Below, piece after piece: positions 1 through 8,678 of a stretch of DNA of 64,000 bases; the first letter of the stretch is position 1; each line of letters begins with the position of its first letter. Made by a program: the position numbers and the translations under genes. The stretch is from assembly GCF_023507705.1 (NCBI RefSeq), contig NZ_JALBGD010000001.1:310001-374000 (forward strand), written 5' to 3'. The DNA comes from Stappia sp. WLB 29. GTDB lineage: Bacteria > Pseudomonadota > Alphaproteobacteria > Rhizobiales > Stappiaceae. Under the pieces are notes generated by a model that was given only the letters and a program-made list of their open reading frames with translations, did no database searches and was not told the DNA's origin.

Positions 1-710
1 GCTTCGCCGTCACCGATGTGCGCGTCTTCGCGGGCCGCAACTCGGTCGGCGTGCGCGGCATCAACCTTGCCGACAACGACCGCGTCATCTCCATGTCGAT
101 CCTGCGTCACTTTGACTGCACGGCGGACGAGCGCAGCGCCTATCTGCGCCTGCGCCGGCTGATGCGCGGCGAGGCCGACGAGACCAACGGCGAAGCCGGT
201 GGCGAAGACGAGGGCGTGCCGGCGGGCGAGCTGACGCAGGAGCGCTACGCGGCCATGAGCGCCACCGAGCAGGTGATCCTCACCATCTCGGAAAACGGCT
301 ACGGCAAGCGGTCCTCGTCCTTCGAGTACCGGGTCACGGGCCGCGGCGGCAAGGGTATCACCGCCATGGCGGTGACCAAGCGCAACGGCCCGCTCGTCGC
401 CTCCTTCCCGGTGGAAGACAGCGACCAGATCATGCTCGTCACCAATGGCGGCCAGCTGATCCGCTGCCCGGTCGACGGCATCCGCATCGCTGGCCGCGCC
501 ACCCAGGGCGTCATCGTCTTCAACACCGCCGAAGGCGAGGAAGTCGTCTCGGTCGGCCGCGTCTCCGACGAGGAGGACGCCGAAGACGCGGTGCTCGACG
601 AGGCCGCAGCAGCGTCCGACGGCGAGACCCCGGCCTCCGGCTCCGACATGTCGGGCGATGCCGGCGACGGCGAGAGTGGCGAGGACGAGGCTCCCGGCGA
701 CGACGCCTGA
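1..710 (+). CDS. gyrA: DNA gyrase subunit A, C-terminal part (5' end outside window)
   Basis: This is the C-terminal beta-pinwheel domain of GyrA, which wraps DNA so that gyrase can introduce negative supercoils. The reading frame is open from the window edge (first full codon at base 3) to the stop at 708-710. Pinwheel blades are visible as repeated units such as VFAGRNSVGVRGINL, RGGKGITAM and GRATQGVIVF. The last roughly 45 residues are almost entirely Asp, Glu, Ala, Gly and Ser. Such an acidic tail is known to modulate DNA wrapping in other GyrA proteins. The breakage-reunion domain with the catalytic tyrosine lies upstream, outside the window. A strong terminator follows 30 bases after the stop. 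Confidence 0.93.
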   Translation, partial: FAVTDVRVFAGRNSVGVRGINLADNDRVISMSILRHFDCTADERSAYLRLRRLMRGEADETNGEAGGEDEGVPAGELTQERYAAMSATEQVILTISENGYGKRSSSFEYRVTGRGGKGITAMAVTKRNGPLVASFPVEDSDQIMLVTNGGQLIRCPVDGIRIAGRATQGVIVFNTAEGEEVVSVGRVSDEEDAEDAVLDEAAAASDGETPASGSDMSGDAGDGESGEDEAPGDDA

Positions 711-740
711 TCCCGCCTCACCGCCTCAAGACACCATCAC

Positions 741-773
741 GGGCCGCAGGACACTCCTGCGGCCCTTTTGTTT
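741..773 (+). terminator. Rho-independent terminator of gyrA
   Basis: A perfect 10-bp GC-rich stem (GGGCCGCAGG at 741-750, CCTGCGGCCC at 756-765) with a 5-base loop is followed directly by TTTTGTTT. It sits 30 bases after the gyrA stop codon. Confidence 0.92.
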
Positions 774-843
774 GCAGGAGGGCGCCTTCGCTTGCGCAGC
801 CTCCTCTCCTTCCCTCGGCCGTCATCCCGTTGTCGTCATCCCA

Positions 844-947
844 ACCTCGGCCGTCACTCCACCGCCGTCACCCCAACCTCCGACGTCACCCCGGCCGCAG
901 GCGAAGCCGGAGATCCGGGGCCTATTCGTTGCCAGAGCGCCAGCGAT
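844..947. repeat. Intergenic repeat element, copy 1
   Basis: A stretch of about 104 bases recurs without gaps at 1108-1211; by eye I count about ten mismatches. The core reads GTCACCCCGG, then GCGAAGCCGGAGATCCGGGG. It resembles the short dispersed intergenic repeats common in Hyphomicrobiales genomes. The overlapping open frames are not credible genes: they are Pro/Arg/Ser-rich, run through the repeat in several frames and have no ribosome binding site. Confidence 0.75.
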
Positions 948-1030
948 TGCGCACCGAACCGCCCCCGGCTCGCCTCCACAAGCCGCACGACGCTCTGCCC
1001 CACACCTGCCCGAGGGTGCCAATGGTTCCC

Positions 1031-1062
1031 GGCTCTCCGGCTTCGCCTGCGGCCGGGATGAC
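1031..1062. repeat. Inverted partial copy of the intergenic repeat
   Basis: The core GGCTCTCCGGCTTCGCCTGC followed by GGCCGGGATGAC is nearly the reverse complement of 885-920. The two could pair as a long imperfect hairpin. The rest of 711-1247 shows no gene; its other content is the gyrA terminator and the two direct copies. Confidence 0.65.
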
Positions 1063-1107
1063 CTCCGAGAGGGAGGCACCATCTCGCACCCCACCACCGG
1101 AGATCCC

Positions 1108-1211
1108 ACCTCGGCCGTCAGCCCACCGCCGTCAGCCCAACCTCCGACGTCACCCCGGACGAAGGCGAAGCCGGAGATCCGGGGCCCATTCGTTCCCAGA
1201 GCATTAGCGAT
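1108..1211. repeat. Intergenic repeat element, copy 2
   Basis: This is the ungapped direct copy of 844-947, offset by 264 bases. It lies between the gyrA terminator and the 3' end of the convergent cyclase gene. Confidence 0.75.
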
Positions 1212-1247
1212 GGCACGTTGCGTTCGCCCTTTCCCATCACGCCCACC

Positions 1248-2516
1248 TCACCCCTTGGGGCTGAACAGATGCACCGGCTCGGCGACGCCGCGCAGCCGGT
1301 GCTCGCCGAGATCGTCCAGCGGCATGTCGAGCCCGCGCGCGGCCGCCTGCGAGATCAGGATCTCGCGGCCGAGCTCCTTGGTCAGCGCTTCGATGCGGCT
1401 TGCCGCGTTCACCGCCCGGCCGATCACCGTGAAGTCGAGCCGCCCGGCCGAGCCGACATTGCCGAAGAACACCGTGCCCTCGTGCAGCGCGATGCCGGTG
1501 CGCAGCGGCGCCCACACATCCCGCAGGTTCGCGACCGCCTCCGGCGGTGCCTCGTTCAGTTCCGCGATCCCGGCCAGCGCCCCCCGCGCCGCGCGCAGGG
1601 CCGCGCTGGCCGCCCCCTTGCCTTGCGGAAACACTGCCAGCACCCCGTCGCCCATGAATTTCAGGATCTCGCCGCCTTCCGCGATCACCGCCCCGGCCAG
1701 CCGCTCGAAATAGGCGTTGAGCAGCGCCGTCATCGCCGGCCCCGGCAGCCGCGCCGACAGATCGGTGAAGCCGCGCAGGTCCGACATCCAGATCACGGCA
1801 TCGATTTCCTCGCCGACGCCGCGCCGGATGCTGCCCTGCAGCACCTTGCCCCCTGCCGCCGGCCCCAGATAGGCGTCGAGCAGGTTCGCCGAGATCCGCC
1901 GGTCGATGTGCCGGGCGACATGCAGCGCCAGGATCGACAGCAGCCGGTCGATGCCCGCCCGCTCGCTCCTGGTGAAGCCGCCCGGCTGGCGCGTCGCCAG
2001 CGACACCAGGTTGTGCTGCCCGCCGCTCCCGGCAGCCGTCAGCGGCAGCGCCATGTAATGGCTGTAGCCGAGGCGCCCGAGGTCCCGCAGCAAGGGGTAG
2101 TGCGCCGAGGTCTCCTCGTCGATCGTCCGGTCGAACGCCTCGCCCCGCTCGATCACCGCAAAGATCGGGCTGCGCCGATAGGCATCCGTCGCCAGGATCT
2201 CCTCGGCCACCTGGATCTCGTCGCAGATCCCGTCGCCCGCCTCCCAGTTCCAGGCAAAGCCGTAGATCTGCGGGTGCAGCGTGCCGACATGCAGGCTCGC
2301 CCGCTCGAAGGCCGGCATCGCACGCACCATGCGCCAGCAGAACGCCTCGAAGAAATCCAGCACGTCGCCGACCGCCAGCGCCTCGCCGAGCAGCCAGGCC
2401 TCGAGCTCGGCGAGCGTCCCTGCGGCTCCGGTCGCCTCTCCCGGCACGCGTTGCGAGCGCCGGCGCAGCCGCACGCCCTTCGCATAGGACCTTGGAAACG
2501 GATCGAGCCCGGCCAT
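1248..2516 (-). CDS. Class III adenylate/guanylate cyclase
   Basis: A predicted 422-residue soluble protein making a cyclic nucleotide (cAMP or cGMP not decided here) from ATP or GTP. The C-terminal half is a class III cyclase domain: WMSDLRGFTD gives the first metal-binding Asp, LKFMGDGVLAVFP the second, and VNAASRIEALTKELG the Asn/Arg pair that stabilises the transition state. The N-terminal ~220 residues carry no catalytic motif and look like a sensory region of the kind often joined to these cyclases. I chose the ATG at 2516, which has AAGG about nine bases upstream; an in-frame ATG at 2564 would add 16 residues. There is no transmembrane segment. It stands alone between gyrA (convergent) and the ABC transporter operon. 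Confidence 0.86.
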   Translation of the reverse strand: MAGLDPFPRSYAKGVRLRRRSQRVPGEATGAAGTLAELEAWLLGEALAVGDVLDFFEAFCWRMVRAMPAFERASLHVGTLHPQIYGFAWNWEAGDGICDEIQVAEEILATDAYRRSPIFAVIERGEAFDRTIDEETSAHYPLLRDLGRLGYSHYMALPLTAAGSGGQHNLVSLATRQPGGFTRSERAGIDRLLSILALHVARHIDRRISANLLDAYLGPAAGGKVLQGSIRRGVGEEIDAVIWMSDLRGFTDLSARLPGPAMTALLNAYFERLAGAVIAEGGEILKFMGDGVLAVFPQGKGAASAALRAARGALAGIAELNEAPPEAVANLRDVWAPLRTGIALHEGTVFFGNVGSAGRLDFTVIGRAVNAASRIEALTKELGREILISQAAARGLDMPLDDLGEHRLRGVAEPVHLFSPKG

Positions 2517-2592
2517 TCTTGCCTTCGCCTCTCGCCGCCCGGCCTCTCCCGGACGGCATCTCATGACCGCACTCTACCTCAAGCGGACAGGC

Positions 2593-2662
2593 ACGGGGAC
2601 AAGTCGGAAAGTGCGGGGCGCGCGCCGGCGGGGATAAGCGCCGCGGACGGACGGGGACAAGT
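2593..2662 (-). promoter_or_regulatory. Three repeated ACTTGTCCCCGT-like motifs upstream of the cyclase
   Basis: Reading toward the cyclase, ACTTGTCCCCGT occurs at 2662-2651 and again at 2604-2593, with the degenerate GCTTATCCCCG at about 2639-2629 between them. Their position just upstream of the start suggests operator sites, but no known regulator was recognised. Confidence 0.35.
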
Positions 2663-2733
2663 GCCGCAGGGCGTACCTCCCCGCAGCGCCGGCGATTTCG
2701 CGAGATTGAGACGACCAACATCAAAATTTCGCG

Positions 2734-2770
2734 ATTTCGAGACGGAATTTTGCAAAATCCGTCTCGAAAT
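2734..2770 (-). terminator. Inverted repeat after the ABC transporter operon
   Basis: Arms ATTTCGAGACGGA (2734-2746) and TCCGTCTCGAAAT (2758-2770) pair over 13 bases. The intervening ATTTTGCAAAA is itself nearly self-complementary. It begins two bases after the stop codon of the ATPase gene. On the minus strand it is followed by GCGAAATTTTG rather than a clean T-run, so it may be a weak terminator or an mRNA-stabilising stem. Confidence 0.6.
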
Positions 2771-2772
2771 TT

Positions 2773-4866
2773 TCAAAGCCGTTCGGCGGCCTCGGTCTTC
2801 GGCTTTATCACCGGCTCCATCGCGGTCAGCTCGGCCGGATCGAGATGGCACAGGATCCTGTGCCCCCCGCCGAAGCTGCGCAGCGGCGGCAGCTCGACAT
2901 CGCAGGTGCCCGGCATCATGTAGGGGCAGCGCGTGGAGAACGGGCAACCCTTCGGCGGGTTGGTCGGCGACGGGATTTCCCCCTTCAAGACGATATGCCG
3001 CTTCTCGATCCGCGTATCCGCGATCGGCACGGCGGCCAGCAGCGCCTCGGTGTAGGGATGGTAGGGCGGCGCGAAGATATCCTCGGTCGTGCCCTGCTCC
3101 ATGATCCGGCCGAGATACATCACCACCACCCGGTCGGCCAGGTAGCGCACCACCGACAGATCGTGGCTGATGAACAGCATCGTCGTGCGGTTCTGGCGCT
3201 GGATGTCCATCAGCAGTTCGGTCACCGCCGCCTGCACGGAAACGTCCAGCGCCGACACCGGCTCGTCGGCGATCACCACCTTCGGATTGCCGGCGAAGGC
3301 CCTGGCGATGCCCACCCGCTGCTTCTGCCCGCCGGACAGCTGGCGCGGTTTCCGCCTTGCGAAATCGCGCGGCAGCTTCACCGTATCGAGCAGCCGGAAG
3401 ACGATCTCCTCCACCTCCTCGTCCTTGCTGGCGACCCCGAACTTGCGGATCACCCGGGCGATCTGGCTGCCGACCGAATGCGACGGGTTCAGCGTGTCGA
3501 ACGGGTTCTGGAACACCATCTGCAGCTTCGAGATCGTCTCGGCATTGCGCCGCTCCACCGGCAGGTCGCCGAGCTCGACATTGCCCAGCATCACTTTGCC
3601 GTCGGTCGCATCCTCCAGCCCCATCAGCACTTTGGCGAAGGTCGACTTGCCGCAGCCGCTCTCGCCGACGATGGCCACCGTCTCGGCCTCCCGCGCGGTG
3701 AAGCTCAGCTTCTCGTTGGCCTTCACCACCCGCTCGCCGCCCCGGACGAACAGCCCGCCGTCCTCGATCAGATAATGCTTGGTCATGTCCTCGACGGACA
3801 GCACGGTGCCGCCGGCCTCGACCGGCGGCTTCGCCTCGCCCTTCGGCAGGTCGCGGTCCCAGTCGATCTCCTGGAACCGTTCGCAGCGCACCTTGTGATC
3901 GTCGTCGCCCGGCACCGCATGCATCGGCAGACGACCGACATTGCACAGCCCGTCGCGGAAGAAGGTGCAGCGCGGCCCGAAGTTGCACCCCTCGGGGCGC
4001 TCGTGCGGCAGCGGCAGCTGGCCCGGAATTGCCACCAGCGGATGGGCGTTCTTGTCGGCGCCGGGCAACGGAATCGAGCCGAAAAGTCCCCGCGTGTAGG
4101 GATGGCGCATCTCCTCGAAGACGTCATGGATGTCCCCGACCTCCACCGCCTCGCCGGAATACATCACGGTCAGCCGGTCGCAGGTCTCCAGGATCAGCCC
4201 GAGATTGTGCGAGATGTAGATCATCGAGGTGCCGAACTCCTCGGCGATCTCGTTGATCAGATCGACGATGCCCGCCTCCACCGTCACGTCCAGTGCCGTC
4301 GTCGGCTCGTCGAGCAGCAGCAGCCTGGGGTTCGACAGCAGCGCCATGGCGATCACCACGCGCTGCTGCTGGCCGCCGGAAATCTGGTGCGGGTAGGACG
4401 CCAGGATGCGCTTGGGGTCCGGCAGGCGCACCTTGGCCAGCATCTCCTCGGCCCGCGCCAATGCCTCCTGTTCGCTCAACCCGTCATGATAGATCGGCAC
4501 CTCGACCAGCTGGTCGCCGATGGTCATCGACGGGTTCAGCGAGGCCATCGGCTCCTGGTAGACCATGGCGATGCGCGAGCCGCGGATCTGCCGCAGCTCC
4601 TCCTCGCTCATCTGCCGCATGTCGCGGCCCTCGAACAGGATCTCCCCGCCGACGATGGCGCCGTTCTTGCCCATATACTGCATGATGGCGAGCGCCACGG
4701 TCGACTTGCCGCAACCGCTTTCGCCGACGATGCCGTGCGCCTCGCCCGGCATGAGCTTCAGGTTGAAGTCCACCACCGCCGGGATCTCGCCGGCGCGCGT
4801 GTAGTAGGAGATGCAAAGGTTCCGGCATTCGAGAACGGGAACCTGTTCGGCGGCGTGATCGCTCAT
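2773..4866 (-). CDS. Fused double ATP-binding protein of a peptide/nickel-type ABC transporter (DppD-DppF fusion)
   Basis: A 697-residue protein joining the two ATPase subunits of a family-5 (dipeptide/oligopeptide-type) importer. The first half has Walker [10 protein letters not shown] at residues 48-56, signature SGGQQQRV and Walker [13 protein letters not shown]. The second half has another GESGCGKST near residue 400, LSGGQKQRV and [12 protein letters not shown]. Each half ends with the Cys-rich oligopeptide-ABC C-terminal region (for example [10 protein letters not shown] and [10 protein letters not shown]). The start has GAGGGGG upstream. It is last in the operon after the binding protein and two permeases and drives import with ATP at the inner face of the membrane. 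The substrate cannot be read from the ATPase; the neighbouring methyltransferase suggests something other than peptides. Confidence 0.92.
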   Translation of the reverse strand: MSDHAAEQVPVLECRNLCISYYTRAGEIPAVVDFNLKLMPGEAHGIVGESGCGKSTVALAIMQYMGKNGAIVGGEILFEGRDMRQMSEEELRQIRGSRIAMVYQEPMASLNPSMTIGDQLVEVPIYHDGLSEQEALARAEEMLAKVRLPDPKRILASYPHQISGGQQQRVVIAMALLSNPRLLLLDEPTTALDVTVEAGIVDLINEIAEEFGTSMIYISHNLGLILETCDRLTVMYSGEAVEVGDIHDVFEEMRHPYTRGLFGSIPLPGADKNAHPLVAIPGQLPLPHERPEGCNFGPRCTFFRDGLCNVGRLPMHAVPGDDDHKVRCERFQEIDWDRDLPKGEAKPPVEAGGTVLSVEDMTKHYLIEDGGLFVRGGERVVKANEKLSFTAREAETVAIVGESGCGKSTFAKVLMGLEDATDGKVMLGNVELGDLPVERRNAETISKLQMVFQNPFDTLNPSHSVGSQIARVIRKFGVASKDEEVEEIVFRLLDTVKLPRDFARRKPRQLSGGQKQRVGIARAFAGNPKVVIADEPVSALDVSVQAAVTELLMDIQRQNRTTMLFISHDLSVVRYLADRVVVMYLGRIMEQGTTEDIFAPPYHPYTEALLAAVPIADTRIEKRHIVLKGEIPSPTNPPKGCPFSTRCPYMMPGTCDVELPPLRSFGGGHRILCHLDPAELTAMEPVIKPKTEAAERL

Positions 4867-4876
4867 TCTGTCCCCC

Positions 4877-5896
4877 TCAGTCGCGCAGGCTCATTTCCCG
4901 AAGGCCGTCGGCCATCAGGTTGAAGCCGAGGATCAGGCTCGAAACGGCCAGCGCCGGCACGAGCAGCATGTAGGAGAACTTCCACAGCATCGCCGTCTTG
5001 GCGCTCTCGCGGATCATCAATCCCCAGTCCGGGTCGGGCGGCTGCAGGCCGAGGCCCAGGAAGGTCAGCGTGGTGATCGCCACCGTCGTGTAGCCGAGCC
5101 GCAGGCAGGCATCGACGATGATCGGCCCGCGCACGTTCGGCAGCAGCTCGAAGATCATGATGTAGAGCGGATGCTCGCCGCGCGTCTGCGCCGCGTAGAC
5201 GTAGTCCCGCGTCTTGATGTCGAGCGCCAATCCCCGGACGATGCGCATGATCGCCGGTGCCGAGGCGAAGGTCACCGCCACCACGATGTTGAAGCCCGAC
5301 GGACCCAGATAGTTCAGGATGACGATGAACAGCACCATCACCGGGAACGACAGCAGCACGTTGGCGACGAACGAAATGATCTCGTCCCACCACCCGGCCA
5401 GATAGCCGGAGATCAGGCCGAACATGGCGCCGACCACATAGGCGACCATGGTCGCCGTGACGCCCCAGACCAGCACCCGCTGGCAGCCCCAGATCATGCG
5501 CGACAGCATGTCCCGGCCCTTGAAGTCGGTGCCGAGCCAGAAGAACAGGCCGCCCCGCTCGCTGAAGGGTGTCGCAAAGGGCGCGACCGGCTTGTTCGGA
5601 TCCATCAGGGGCAGGTACGGCGCGCTCACCGCCATCAGCAGCCAGAAGAACACCAGCGTCAGCCCGATCACCGCGACCCGGCTTTCGCGGAAGGCGCGGA
5701 CGCCCAGCACGTAGAGCGCCAGCGTCGCCGGAATCGCCGGCAGGAGCAGCGTCTGGGCGTTCGGCCCGATCCGCTGGCCGAACATCACATAGGCCGTCAG
5801 CGGCACCCACATCAGCAAAAACAGCACGATGACGGGCTTGGGCCGCGACAGGCGGTCGAGGGCGGAGGGGCCGGACGGGATCTCGGTCACTGCCAT
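4877..5896 (-). CDS. ABC transporter permease, DppC type
   Basis: A 339-residue inner-membrane permease with several hydrophobic segments, beginning with one or two near residues 20-70. The BPD_transp_1 core lies in the second half, and the EAA-like loop (VYAAQTRGEHPLYIMIFELLPN) contacts the ATPase. The N-terminal extension and length match the DppC/OppC partner of family-5 importers. It starts 18 bases after the DppB-type permease ends and stops 10 bases before the ATPase start, so the genes are co-transcribed. It forms the heterodimeric channel with the next permease. Confidence 0.9.
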   Translation of the reverse strand: MAVTEIPSGPSALDRLSRPKPVIVLFLLMWVPLTAYVMFGQRIGPNAQTLLLPAIPATLALYVLGVRAFRESRVAVIGLTLVFFWLLMAVSAPYLPLMDPNKPVAPFATPFSERGGLFFWLGTDFKGRDMLSRMIWGCQRVLVWGVTATMVAYVVGAMFGLISGYLAGWWDEIISFVANVLLSFPVMVLFIVILNYLGPSGFNIVVAVTFASAPAIMRIVRGLALDIKTRDYVYAAQTRGEHPLYIMIFELLPNVRGPIIVDACLRLGYTTVAITTLTFLGLGLQPPDPDWGLMIRESAKTAMLWKFSYMLLVPALAVSSLILGFNLMADGLREMSLRD

Positions 5897-5914
5897 TGAG
5901 TGCGTCTCCGGTCC

Positions 5915-6865
5915 TTACGCAAAACGAATGCGTGGGTTCAGGAAGGTGTAGCCGATGTCGGAGATGATCTGCGACAGAACGGCGACGGCGACGGCGACCA
6001 GCGTGCAGGCCTGCACCACCTCGACGTCGGGAAACAGCGCCGCCTCGAGCAGCAGTTTTCCGAAGCCGTCGTATTCGAAGAAGACCTCCACCACGACGAC
6101 GCCCGACAGCAGCCAGTTGAGCTGCAGCACGATCAGCGTGAACGGTGCGATCAGCGCGTTGCGCAGCGCGTGCCGCATCACCACCCGGCGGTACGGCAAT
6201 CCCTTCAGGATCGCGGTGCGGATGTATTGCGAGGTCATCACCTCGGCCATCGAGGCACGGGTCATGCGTGCCACATAGCCGAAGTCGTAGATCACCAGCG
6301 TCAGCACCGGCAGGATCAGTTCGCGGAAGCTGAACCCGCCGATCATCGCCGATTTCACCGGCAGCCAGCCGAGGCCGAGGGCGAAGATGACCGTCAGCAG
6401 GATGGCGCTGGCGATCTCCGGGATGCTGGTCGTCAAGACCGATATGAACGAGATGCTCCGGTCCTGCAGCGACCCCTCCTTCATGCCGGCCAGGATCCCG
6501 AGGATCAGCGACAGCGGGATCATCAGCGCGAAGACGAAAAAGGCCAGGATCCCGGTATTGGCCAGCCGATCCGCCAGCAGCGGTCCGACCGGACGGTTCT
6601 TTTCGTAGGAGAAGCCGAGATCGCCGCTCAGGATGTTGCCCACCCAGTTGGCATAGCGCTGGTAGAATGGCACGTCGAGACCGCGTGCGGCGAGCCAGCT
6701 CTTGTAGCTCTCCTCGGTTAGGGCCGAGACGGCGAAGCCGCCAAGTTCCTGCACCGCCAGCCGTTTCTTGAACTCCGGCGTGTCGAAGATAGCGAACAGC
6801 AGCAACGAGGAGACCGCCATGATCAGAACCATCTGAACCAGGCGTCTCAGGATCAGTTTCAGCAT
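5915..6865 (-). CDS. ABC transporter permease, DppB type
   Basis: A 316-residue inner-membrane permease. It opens with MLKLILRRLVQMVLIMAVSSLLLF, a first membrane segment typical of DppB/OppB, and later has the EAA-loop region (IRTAILKGLPYRRVVMRHAL). The ORF ends in NPRIRFA, a usual DppB terminus. It is second in the operon, about 120 bases downstream of the binding-protein gene. It pairs with the DppC-type subunit to form the channel. Confidence 0.9.
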   Translation of the reverse strand: MLKLILRRLVQMVLIMAVSSLLLFAIFDTPEFKKRLAVQELGGFAVSALTEESYKSWLAARGLDVPFYQRYANWVGNILSGDLGFSYEKNRPVGPLLADRLANTGILAFFVFALMIPLSLILGILAGMKEGSLQDRSISFISVLTTSIPEIASAILLTVIFALGLGWLPVKSAMIGGFSFRELILPVLTLVIYDFGYVARMTRASMAEVMTSQYIRTAILKGLPYRRVVMRHALRNALIAPFTLIVLQLNWLLSGVVVVEVFFEYDGFGKLLLEAALFPDVEVVQACTLVAVAVAVLSQIISDIGYTFLNPRIRFA

Positions 6866-6986
6866 GTGGCGCCCACCGTGTCGGCCCCTCGATCATGCCT
6901 CAAGCGCGGCATGCGGGCCCTCCCCCTGACCTCGGCAAAAGACCGCCGCGCCGGAAATATCCCGGCGCGGCAATCGGTTGTCGGCG

Positions 6987-8678
6987 TCAGCTCATCCAGA
7001 CCTTGTTGAACTGGTGGTACTGGGTCGGGTGGCCCGGATAGCCGTTCACCGACTTGGAAGCCATCGAGTAGACCGGCCGCCAGATCGGCATGACCATCAC
7101 CGAAGCATCCTGCAGGATCTGCGCGGCCTTGGCGAGCAGCCCCTTGCGGGCCTCCACGTCGAGCGTCGCCTCGGCCGCATCCAGCGCCGCGTCGAACTCG
7201 GGCGAGGCGAAGCCGGACTCGTTCCACGGCACGCCCGTGCGGTAGCCGAGCGACATCACCATCGTGCCGAGCGGGCGGTGGGTCCACGCGGTGGCGCCGA
7301 ACGGCGTCTTGGTCCAGATCTCCCAGTATTTGGAGGCCGGAATGACGTTGATGTTCAGCGTGATGCCGGCATCCTTGAGCTGGTCGCGCATGGCCTCGGC
7401 GGCCGTCTGGTGCCACGGGCCGTCCGTGTTGCCGACATCGATCGTGATCGTGATGCCGTTGGGGTGCCCGGCCTCGGCGAGCAGCGCCTTGGCGCCCTCC
7501 ACGTCGCGGGTCAGCGGCGCCAGCGCCTGGTAGTCCGGATGCACCGGGGCCACGTGGTGGTTCTCGCCCACATCGCCGCCTTCCGGATAGACCAGCGGCT
7601 TGATCGCGGCGTTGTCGATGGCCATGGTCACGGCCTTGCGCACGCGCTCGTCGGTGAACGGCTCGGCGTCGACGCGCATGCGGCAGCACAGGCACTGGGC
7701 CGTGCGGGCGGCGATGATGTTGCCGTCGATGGCCTTGGCCAGTTCCATCTGCTCGACGCCGAAGTCGTAGATCGCATCGACGCTCTGGCCGGCAAAGGCG
7801 GTCAGCTGGTTGTCGGCGTCGAAATTGTAGTAGTGGATCTCGTCGAGAAACACCGTGCCGCCCCAATATTCGAAGGGCTGGCCGCCGGCCTCGGTCACCT
7901 TCTTCAGGATGCAGCGGTCGCCGACCACGTTCTCCACGATCGTATAGGCGCCCGTGCCGTTGATCGCGTTGTCGAGCGGCGGCTTGAAGTCGCGATGCAC
8001 GATGGCGGTCGGGTAGTTGTACATATCCTCGGGGAAGGACAGCACCGGCTTGGTCAGGTTGAAGCGGATCGTGTGATCGTCGACGATCTCGATGGCGCCG
8101 TCGATGAGGCTCTTCTTGCCGTCTTTATCCTCGACCATCGCCGAGACCGACGAGAGGCCGATATTCGACGAGCCGAGGTCCGGATTGGTCCAGCGCTCGA
8201 AGTTGAACTTGACGTCCTCGGCGGTGAAATCGTCGCCGTTGTGCCACTTTACGCCCTTACGCAGGTAGAAGGTCCAGGTCTTCAAATCCTCGGACGCCTC
8301 CCAGCGCTCGGCCAGCATCGGCCGGGTCACGTTGTCCGGGCCGGTCATCGCCAGGTATTCCAGCATGTGGCGCGTCTGGTTGGAGGCCTGCGTCCACGAG
8401 AAGGTCGCCGGATCGTCGATCTTCTGGACCTGCATCGCCACCTTCAGGATGCCGCCGGCCTTGGCGTTCGGGTCGTCCGCCGGGAACGGCAGGTTGGCCG
8501 CGTCCTGCGCGACCGCCGGGCTCGGCAGGCCGGCCATCGCATAGGCCGCACCGGCACTGACGCCCAGAAGCGCTGCGTAGCGGACGAACTCGCGGCGGCT
8601 CAGCCGGCCGCTGTCCATCTGTTCCTGCGCTTCCCTGACTTTCGGATGCATCTTGCTTGACGTTTCGTTGGTCGACAT
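6987..8678 (-). CDS. Periplasmic solute-binding protein, family 5 (ABC importer)
   Basis: A 563-residue extracytoplasmic binding protein of the SBP_bac_5 family and the first gene of the ABC operon. The N-terminus carries a twin-arginine signal: SRREFVRYAALLG followed by a hydrophobic stretch and an AVA cleavage-like end near residue 55, preceded by a 30-residue hydrophilic lead. Tat export implies that it folds in the cytoplasm. The family hallmark region around KGVKWHNGDDFTAEDVKFNF is clear. I chose the ATG at 8678, which has GGAGGGGAG upstream; a TTG six codons earlier overlaps that ribosome binding site. Ligand unknown. The divergent neighbour is a methylamine-methyltransferase-family gene, so a quaternary or methylated amine is a reasonable guess. 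Confidence 0.9.
   Translation of the reverse strand: MSTNETSSKMHPKVREAQEQMDSGRLSRREFVRYAALLGVSAGAAYAMAGLPSPAVAQDAANLPFPADDPNAKAGGILKVAMQVQKIDDPATFSWTQASNQTRHMLEYLAMTGPDNVTRPMLAERWEASEDLKTWTFYLRKGVKWHNGDDFTAEDVKFNFERWTNPDLGSSNIGLSSVSAMVEDKDGKKSLIDGAIEIVDDHTIRFNLTKPVLSFPEDMYNYPTAIVHRDFKPPLDNAINGTGAYTIVENVVGDRCILKKVTEAGGQPFEYWGGTVFLDEIHYYNFDADNQLTAFAGQSVDAIYDFGVEQMELAKAIDGNIIAARTAQCLCCRMRVDAEPFTDERVRKAVTMAIDNAAIKPLVYPEGGDVGENHHVAPVHPDYQALAPLTRDVEGAKALLAEAGHPNGITITIDVGNTDGPWHQTAAEAMRDQLKDAGITLNINVIPASKYWEIWTKTPFGATAWTHRPLGTMVMSLGYRTGVPWNESGFASPEFDAALDAAEATLDVEARKGLLAKAAQILQDASVMVMPIWRPVYSMASKSVNGYPGHPTQYHQFNKVWMS

Noticed and set aside
658-1713. Long plus-strand open frames across the repeat region after gyrA (up to 351 codons)
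   Set aside because: They run through the repeated element and antisense to the cyclase, are Pro/Arg/Ser-rich, and have no ribosome binding site or family similarity. High GC makes such frames common.
1218-3104. A 628-codon plus-strand frame and a 692-codon frame at 2845-4923
   Set aside because: Both are antisense to convincing genes (the cyclase and the double ATPase) and show the His/Arg/Gln/Leu-rich composition typical of mirror frames in GC-rich DNA.
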